NCBI GenBank assembly: GCA_018057825.1
Contig: JAGPCY010000002.1
Coordinates: 309,685 to 373,684, forward strand
DNA: 64,000 bases
Direction: 5' to 3'
From: Kofleriaceae bacterium
GTDB taxonomy: Bacteria; Myxococcota_A; Polyangia; Haliangiales; Haliangiaceae
The translations under genes and the position numbers were made by a program. Every line of letters begins with the position of its first letter. The first letter of the stretch is position 1. The notes beneath the pieces were generated by a model. That model was not told where the DNA came from. It searched no databases and was given only the letters and a program-made list of their open reading frames with translations. Shown piece after piece: positions 58,812 through 64,000 of this stretch.

Positions 58812-61226
58812 TCAGCTCCCGAGCTCGGCGAGCTGGGCTCGGACCTGGGCGTCGAAGTGCCCGCGCTGGCCGTCGTCGAACGGGTTGACGCGGGCCAGCG
58901 GCTGGCCGGCCGTCACGACCTCGCCGTCCGCGATCGCGAGCTGGACCACGCCGCGCGCGGTGCGCTGCGGCAGCGACTGCGTGGTCGGAGGGCCAGCGTC
59001 GGGCGCGATCGTGATCGTGTGGCGCTCGCGTGTGGTCGCGATCGACGCTCGGCCGGCGCTGTGGGCCAGGAGCGTGCGGTCGTCGAGGGCCACCAGGGCC
59101 TGGCGCTCGGCGCCGCGGACCAGCGCCTCGACCCGCGCCAGCTCGCCGCGGTCGCGCACGTCGATCGGCCCGAAGCGCTCTTCCCACACCTGCACGACCA
59201 CGATCCACTTGTAGAACTCCTGGGTGATCTCGTCGCCCGGATCGCTGTGGTCGTTGGCGCGCATCGGTCCGTGGGGATAGACCCCCGGTCCACTGTCGTC
59301 GAGCGTCGCCGTGGTCTTGGTCCGGAAGTCGGACACCGGAGGCGCCAGCGGAAACCGCTGACCCGACAGGTCGCCGGTCGCCAGCGACAGCTTGGCCGCG
59401 GCCACGAGCTGGGCCGGCGACTCCTCGAGGAATCCCAGGAACGCCTGGTCGGCCGCGCCGTCGAGGTACGGCCCGTCGTAGAACGTGAGATCGAGCCCGA
59501 CCGAGGCCGCGTTGCCCCGCACGATGTGGGTGCCGGTCTCGGACACCGGCCCGAGCTGCCCGACGGAGCCGTCGGGGTTGACGCAGAAGTGCGATGACGT
59601 CCCCTCCGTGAGGAACTTGTCCGTCGTGCCATGGATCGTGCGACCGCCCTCGTGCAACCCGACCTGATCGATCTGATCGGCGCGCCGCCCGCTATCGAGC
59701 GTCATCTCTTGCGGCCGGCGCTCGATCGGCACCCCCGGAACCAACAGCGGCTGCCACCATTGCGCGTGCGCCACATCGCCGCGCCGTTGGTGGCGGCCCC
59801 CCGGCACCTTGCCGCCCTCGATGAGCGTCGCCTGTCGGTCGGTCTCGGCCCGGTTCACCGCGACGACCTGGGCGTCGAGCTCGGCGGTGTGCTCGCGCAG
59901 GCGCTCCAGATCGGCGGGCGTCGCCCGGCCGGTGCCCAGGCGCAGCGTGCGCTTGTAGGCCATCACCGCCTCGGCGTAGGCCTGGACCAAGGCCGCGTGA
60001 TCGGGGGCGCTGGCCTCGAGTGTGCGCAGGCCGTCGGCCAGGTGCACCATCGCCGCCGCCGCGTGCTCGACCTCCGCGCGGTCGAACGCGCCCGCCGCCA
60101 AGGCCGTGGTGTCCTCGGTCTCGCGCCGGGTCTGGTCGGCCATCCAGATGTCGCGCCGCCCTTCGCCCGCCGCCGGGTCGTCGCCCTCGACCGGTGCCAG
60201 GCGATGCGCCTGCTCGAGCACACCGACCCCGAGATGAGGCGCGACCCCGGCGTAGATCCCGTCGCGCGCGGGCTCCTGATCGGCGAACCGACCGTAGTTC
60301 GGGGTCTTCCACCGCGCGACGATGCTGGCCACGCGCTGGCTCACCGCGTCCTTGACCGCCGCGGCGTGGGCGGCCGGCAGCACCTCTAGCCACGCCGCTG
60401 CGCGCTGTGCCCACGGCTCGATCCACGCGCGCACCGCGTCGGCGGTCGTGAGCTCGGCGGGCACGACGACGGCGATCTGGCGCGGCAGCGCGCGCGCCAG
60501 GCGGGCCACGAGCTCGGTCCAGAACCCCGCTTGCGACGCCTCGGGCACCAGCGCGGCCAGGCGCGCGACCTCGGCCGGCGCGACCTCGTCGCGGACCAGC
60601 TCGCGCGCGAGCGCACGTGCGCCACGGTCATCGGCGGCCGCGGCCCGTTCGTCGAGGTTCTGCGGCGGATCGACCGGCCGACGCTGCACCACCGCGCCGG
60701 TCCGCTGGGCGATCGTCGCCGTGCCGCCGGCGGCGAAGGCGTCGGCGAACCGCTCGGCCTCGAGCTCCAGCGCGTCGCCTGGGGCCGACACCTCGAGGCG
60801 CTCGCGCACCTCGCGAGCTGCGCCGCCCTGCTGCTGCACGACGTGGGCGATCTCGTGGGCGATCAGGTGGTCGCCGGCCGGCGTGCCCGGCGCGTAGGTG
60901 TCGGCGGCGAAGTAGAGGTCGGTGCCCAGCGTCCAGGCCTCGGCGCCGAGCTCCGCCGACGCCGCCTGCGCCGCGGCGCCGGTGTGGACCTGGACGTCGC
61001 CGAGATCCGCGCCGGTCGCGCCCTCGAGCCGCGACCGCAACGCCGATGGCAGGCCGCTGCCCGCCTCGCCGCTCGCCTGCGTCGCCTGGGCCTCGGCCGC
61101 GGGGCCCGCCGTCGCGCGGGCCCGCCGTTGGAGGCGCCCGGTCAACGTCGCCTTGCCCGGCGCCGCTCCTGGGCCACGCCCGCCGCCGGTCCCGTCGCTG
61201 GCCGATCTCCGCACAAGGTCGCGCAT
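58812..61226 (-). CDS. DUF4157 (eCIS-core) protein with amidase-like domain
   Basis: 804 residues from the ATG at 61226 (MRDLVRRSASDG); the 43 codons upstream lack protein character. DUF4157 domain about 55-175 with HEIAHVVQQ (HEIAH 124-128). A helical middle region (about 190-480; AELTTADAVRAWIEPWAQ, MVHLADGLRTLE). At about 525-690 an Amidase_2-like domain: IHGTTDKF, SSHFCVNPDGSVGQL, ETGTHIVRGNAASVGLDL, YPHGPMRANDHSDPG, matching the expected His-containing segments of peptidoglycan amidases. A short beta C-terminus (VVQLAIADGEVVTAG) follows. It has no signal peptide. It is likely an injected or released peptidoglycan-cutting effector. Confidence 0.78.
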   Translation of the reverse strand: MRDLVRRSASDGTGGGRGPGAAPGKATLTGRLQRRARATAGPAAEAQATQASGEAGSGLPSALRSRLEGATGADLGDVQVHTGAAAQAASAELGAEAWTLGTDLYFAADTYAPGTPAGDHLIAHEIAHVVQQQGGAAREVRERLEVSAPGDALELEAERFADAFAAGGTATIAQRTGAVVQRRPVDPPQNLDERAAAADDRGARALARELVRDEVAPAEVARLAALVPEASQAGFWTELVARLARALPRQIAVVVPAELTTADAVRAWIEPWAQRAAAWLEVLPAAHAAAVKDAVSQRVASIVARWKTPNYGRFADQEPARDGIYAGVAPHLGVGVLEQAHRLAPVEGDDPAAGEGRRDIWMADQTRRETEDTTALAAGAFDRAEVEHAAAAMVHLADGLRTLEASAPDHAALVQAYAEAVMAYKRTLRLGTGRATPADLERLREHTAELDAQVVAVNRAETDRQATLIEGGKVPGGRHQRRGDVAHAQWWQPLLVPGVPIERRPQEMTLDSGRRADQIDQVGLHEGGRTIHGTTDKFLTEGTSSHFCVNPDGSVGQLGPVSETGTHIVRGNAASVGLDLTFYDGPYLDGAADQAFLGFLEESPAQLVAAAKLSLATGDLSGQRFPLAPPVSDFRTKTTATLDDSGPGVYPHGPMRANDHSDPGDEITQEFYKWIVVVQVWEERFGPIDVRDRGELARVEALVRGAERQALVALDDRTLLAHSAGRASIATTRERHTITIAPDAGPPTTQSLPQRTARGVVQLAIADGEVVTAGQPLARVNPFDDGQRGHFDAQVRAQLAELGS

Positions 61227-61380
61227 CGCCGCCAACCCACTGCACGCCGCGCGCCGCCGGGCACCCCGCCCGGCTGGCCCCGCGCGGGCGTCCGCGCCCG
61301 ACGTCCGTGAGCACACGTTGCTCAGGTCGGCGCCAAGCGAGCAGATCTTGCTCACCCGCCGCCCGCGCGCCGGTCCGGCC

Positions 61381-63447
61381 TCAGCCGATCGGCGAGCAGG
61401 CGAACGGACCGGCCTCGTCGTCGCGATTGTTGTCCTCGCGGCACTCGTTGTTCTGGCTACCGCCGGCGGCGCCGCAGGTGTAGTCGCGGTTGTCGACGCA
61501 GGCGCGGACGTCCACGGTGGCCGGTGGGTTGCGCCAGACGCAGTCGACGTCGACGCAGGCGCCGGGCGCCAGCGAGATCGGCGTCGACACCGCGCCGCCG
61601 TCGCACGCGATCGGCGCCATGGTCGCGTTGTCGTAGAAGCTCACCGGGACTCCGCTGCCGACCACCACGTCGCCGGCGTTGCACACCCGGGCCTGCAACG
61701 CGCACCCGGCCAGGATCAGCGACACCTGGACCGTCAGATCGGGCGCCGCCAGGGCGTCGAAGTCGGGCAGGTTCTGGCGGAAGTTGTTCATCTTGCCCGA
61801 CACGGTGTTGGGCGAGTCGACCGTCCAGTTGGCGGCCTCGTTGCGCGGGATCGCACCCAGCTCGCTGACGTTGGTGACGTGGTACGCGTGCTGGTTCCAC
61901 ACCCGCCGGGTCGCGGCCCAGCTATCGGTCGAGTCGCCCAGCACGCGGATCCCTTGGGTCGCGCCGGTGGTCGCGACCGAGTTCTCGACGAACACCACCT
62001 CGGCGTTGCCGTCGTTGTCGACGTCGGCGACGATCGGCATCTCGAGCCGGGTCCGCGAGTTGTTGGGGATCGACTCGCGGATCATCCCGGTGGCGCCGTC
62101 GAAGATCCGGAAGTTCTGCTCGTCGGCGTAGACCACCTCGGCCCGGCCGTCGCCGTCGAAGTCGAACACGCTCGAGCCGGTCACCCGCGAGCTGCAGTCG
62201 AAGTTCGCCACCTTCCAGCGGATGCCGGGGTCGGAGCAGCCGGCCGGCCGCGGCGTGCCCAGGCAATCGAGGTCGGCCACCACGTAGAAGTCGGCCCCCG
62301 CGACGCCGATCTCGGCCCGGCCATCGCCGTCGAAGTCGGCCACCGTCGGCGGGCCGCCTTCGTTCTTGGTGCAGTCGTCGACCGGGATCGCGATCTCGAC
62401 CGGCGCGCCGCCTGCCATCAGCCGCGTGCCGTCGTGGTTGAGCAGGTAGATCGTGCCGCCGCGCACGATCACGACCTCGCCCTGATCGTCGGCGTCGAAG
62501 TTGCCGGTGGCGGTGAAGCCGTCGCACGGGAGCTGCTGGCACAGGGTCGTGGTCGCCGGCACCGGGAACGTGAAGGCCCACTTGATCGCCGCCAGCGGGC
62601 CGTAGTTGGTGCCGCCGGCCAGCACGTCGGGCAAGCCGTCGAGGTCGAGGTCGCCGGTCGCCGCTACCGGCCCGAGGAAGCCGTTGACGCCGAGGTCGCC
62701 GGTGCCGCGGCCCGCGACCATGCCGTCCTCGCCGTTCAGGATCACGCGCCCCATGATCACCTCGGGGCGACCATCGGCGTCGAGGTCGGCCAGGGCCGGC
62801 TGCGGCGCGGGTTTGCGATCGGCCGCGGCTGGCTCGGCGCGGTTGAGCCACAGGACGTGGCCGTCGCGCCGAAGCGCGATCGTGCCGCCGTTCTGGAGCG
62901 CCGCGACGATATCGGCGGCGCCGTCGGCGTCGACGTCACCCAGGGCCACGCCGCCTGACGGATCGAAGTACACCCCCGCGGTGCCGGTGTCGGCCTGGAT
63001 CTGGGCCGGGCCGACCACCAGGTGCTGCGGGAGCTGGCCGTCGGGGCCACAGGCCCCCGACACCACCCGCAGGACCCCGCCGATGTTCAGGCGATCGACC
63101 TGATCGTCGTACGACACGAACACGATGTCCGGCGTGTCGTCGAGCGTGACCTGACCATCGGCGTTGTCGTCGGTCAGGTTCATGACCACCGGCGTCATCG
63201 TCACGTCGTCGAAGCTGCGGTGGGGGTCGCCGGCCGCCGGCCGATCCCAGCGGCACTCGACCTCGGGGTTGAACTGCCCGGTCGGCGTGAAGGTGCAGGT
63301 CGGCACGCCGCCGTCGCCATCGCCGCCGCCATCGAGGGTGCCGCCGTCCCCATCGCCGTTGCCGGCGTCGATCACGCCGTCGCTGCCGGGATCGCTGCCG
63401 CAGGCGACCGCGGCGATGAGGAGAAGAGAACCCACGAGCTGACGCAT
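61381..63447 (-). CDS. FG-GAP repeat lipoprotein
   Basis: 688 residues from the ATG at 63447; the 29 codons before it are not protein-like. Signal peptide with lipobox (AAVAC), then a Gly/Asp linker (DGDGGTLDGGGDGDGG). FG-GAP/VCBS repeats fill about 100-510 with DVDADGAAD, DLDADGRPE, DLDLDGLPD, DFDGDGRAE (twice) and DVDNDGNAE calcium-loop motifs. The C-terminal ~140 residues form a Cys-rich beta domain (CALQARVCNAGDVVVG, ACVDVDCVW, DYTCGAAGGS) like CARDB/surface domains. Probable outer-membrane surface protein of adhesin type. It lies 154 nt beyond the start of the upstream DUF4157/amidase gene on the same strand. Confidence 0.85.
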   Translation of the reverse strand: MRQLVGSLLLIAAVACGSDPGSDGVIDAGNGDGDGGTLDGGGDGDGGVPTCTFTPTGQFNPEVECRWDRPAAGDPHRSFDDVTMTPVVMNLTDDNADGQVTLDDTPDIVFVSYDDQVDRLNIGGVLRVVSGACGPDGQLPQHLVVGPAQIQADTGTAGVYFDPSGGVALGDVDADGAADIVAALQNGGTIALRRDGHVLWLNRAEPAAADRKPAPQPALADLDADGRPEVIMGRVILNGEDGMVAGRGTGDLGVNGFLGPVAATGDLDLDGLPDVLAGGTNYGPLAAIKWAFTFPVPATTTLCQQLPCDGFTATGNFDADDQGEVVIVRGGTIYLLNHDGTRLMAGGAPVEIAIPVDDCTKNEGGPPTVADFDGDGRAEIGVAGADFYVVADLDCLGTPRPAGCSDPGIRWKVANFDCSSRVTGSSVFDFDGDGRAEVVYADEQNFRIFDGATGMIRESIPNNSRTRLEMPIVADVDNDGNAEVVFVENSVATTGATQGIRVLGDSTDSWAATRRVWNQHAYHVTNVSELGAIPRNEAANWTVDSPNTVSGKMNNFRQNLPDFDALAAPDLTVQVSLILAGCALQARVCNAGDVVVGSGVPVSFYDNATMAPIACDGGAVSTPISLAPGACVDVDCVWRNPPATVDVRACVDNRDYTCGAAGGSQNNECREDNNRDDEAGPFACSPIG

Positions 63448-63591
63448 GCTCCGAGCCTGCCCGCTTTCCCAACCCGGCGGAAGCTGGGGAAGTTTCCTCG
63501 GTCGCCGGGGTCCGTTGACCCCTCTAGCCGTCACCAGGCCCTCGGAATCCTTGGCCCGCAGCGCCCCCGGGGTCGCGATGCCCCGGCGAGA

Positions 63592-63729
63592 GGCCGAGGC
63601 GAGGCGGAGGCCGACCGAGGCGGAGGCCGAGACCGAGCCCGAGACCGAGGCGGAGGCCGAGACCGAGTCCGAGACCGAGGCCGAGACCGAGACCGAGGCC
63701 GAGACCGAGGCGGAGGCCGAGACCGGAGG
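63592..63729. repeat. hexamer repeat array 7, GAGRCC/GAGGCG type
   Basis: About 23 units in the 457-nt gap 63448-63904 between two minus-strand genes. The remainder of that gap is GC-rich, with no credible coding region; the 63448-63540 part should hold the promoter of the FG-GAP gene. Confidence 0.85.
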
Positions 63730-63904
63730 CGGCCGGACCGGGGGTCGTTTCGGGAGGCAGGCGTGGCGGGCGGGGCGCGGCCGGCGCGGCGGGCCGGGAG
63801 AGGGGCGGGGGCGACGGGGCGCGGCGGCGGCGAAACCAGCAGATCGGCCACGCCGCGACGGCGCGTGCGGGGTGCACGCGCTGGGCGGCGGACCGGGGCG
63901 GTCG

Positions 63905-64000
63905 TCACGCGACGGCGGCGACCGTGATGTTCGCGAAGCGCGCGAGCCAGTACGTGCCGGGCGGGAAGACCGCGGGCAGACCGGCCCGCCACAGCATCCG
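63905..64000 (-). CDS. C-terminal end of an unidentified gene (partial)
   Basis: The minus strand is open from the window edge to a TGA at 63905-63907 and reads RMLWRAGLPAVFPPGTYWLA then RFANITVAAVA. Third positions are G or C as in real genes of this window. The gene starts beyond the right edge, so its family cannot be named. A GC-rich gap and array 7 follow its stop. Confidence 0.4.
   Translation of the reverse strand, partial: RMLWRAGLPAVFPPGTYWLARFANITVAAVA

Noticed and set aside
57076..59214. 712-residue plus-strand ORF
   Set aside because: Antisense to the EF-G-like gene and the end of the DUF4157/amidase gene, which carry conserved motifs.

Overview
The window is very GC-rich (roughly 70% or more by eye), with strong G/C preference at third codon positions, several Ser/Thr protein kinases, many lipoproteins with Asp/Ala-rich linkers, FG-GAP surface proteins, DUF4157 (eCIS-core) proteins and a radical-SAM peptide cluster. 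Together these suggest a chromosomal segment of a myxobacterium-like organism (Myxococcota, possibly Haliangium/Kofleria-like). The lineage is inferred from gene content only. No rRNA, tRNA, CRISPR array, transposase or phage genes were seen.

Layout: 3-4502, end of a Ser/Thr kinase with FG-GAP repeats. 4842-5321, blue-copper-like lipoprotein. 5352-11533, an accessory block: a DUF4157 protein with peptidoglycan-binding and Cys-peptidase-like domains, a divergent pair that looks like a nuclease toxin and immunity protein (toxin probably frameshifted near its end), a lipoprotein and a second DUF4157 protein. 12126-18885, PhoD phosphatase, M48 membrane peptidase, N-acyl-D-amino-acid deacylase-like amidohydrolase and a small lipoprotein. 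19191-26674, a histone-H1-like Lys/Ala-repeat protein, then the most interesting unit: HPr-kinase-like ATPase, radical SAM/SPASM enzyme, giant FG-GAP lipoprotein, a 51-residue Cys-containing precursor-like peptide and an S26-type peptidase overlapping it by 4 nt. 26662-29093, DegT aminotransferase and beta-CASP metallo-hydrolase. 29372-30940, secreted amidase. 31048-36129, a five-gene operon headed by a kinase. 36367-37731, lipoprotein. 37930-44140, the F-type ATP synthase operon b'-b-delta-alpha-gamma-beta-epsilon (no a or c subunit) behind a clear TTGACA-N18-TATAAG promoter. 44599-50182, MBL-like protein, sigma factor, alpha/beta hydrolase lipoprotein and kinase with a beta-propeller-like region. 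50196-53624 (minus), an FHA-HTH regulator, membrane protein and kinase operon. 53851-56267, Gly-rich lipoprotein and outer-membrane-like protein. 56419-61226 (minus), a divergent EF-G and a third DUF4157 protein carrying an amidase-like domain. 61381-63447 (minus), FG-GAP lipoprotein. The right edge holds the end of one more minus-strand gene.

Two window-wide patterns stand out. Seven intergenic arrays of a degenerate hexamer CTC[G/C]G[C/T] (or its complement), about 1.1 kb in all, have no stop in any frame and create large spurious ORFs; several sit directly after a stop codon. Many first genes have a TANNNT box 5-9 nt before the start codon and no Shine-Dalgarno, suggesting leaderless or near-leaderless transcripts, whereas the ATP synthase operon has a normal promoter with a leader.

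Starts were chosen by reading for signal peptides, Shine-Dalgarno sites, 4-nt stop/start overlaps and conserved domain starts; several differ from the longest reading frame and this is stated in each entry. All family assignments come from recognising motifs in the sequence, not from database searches.
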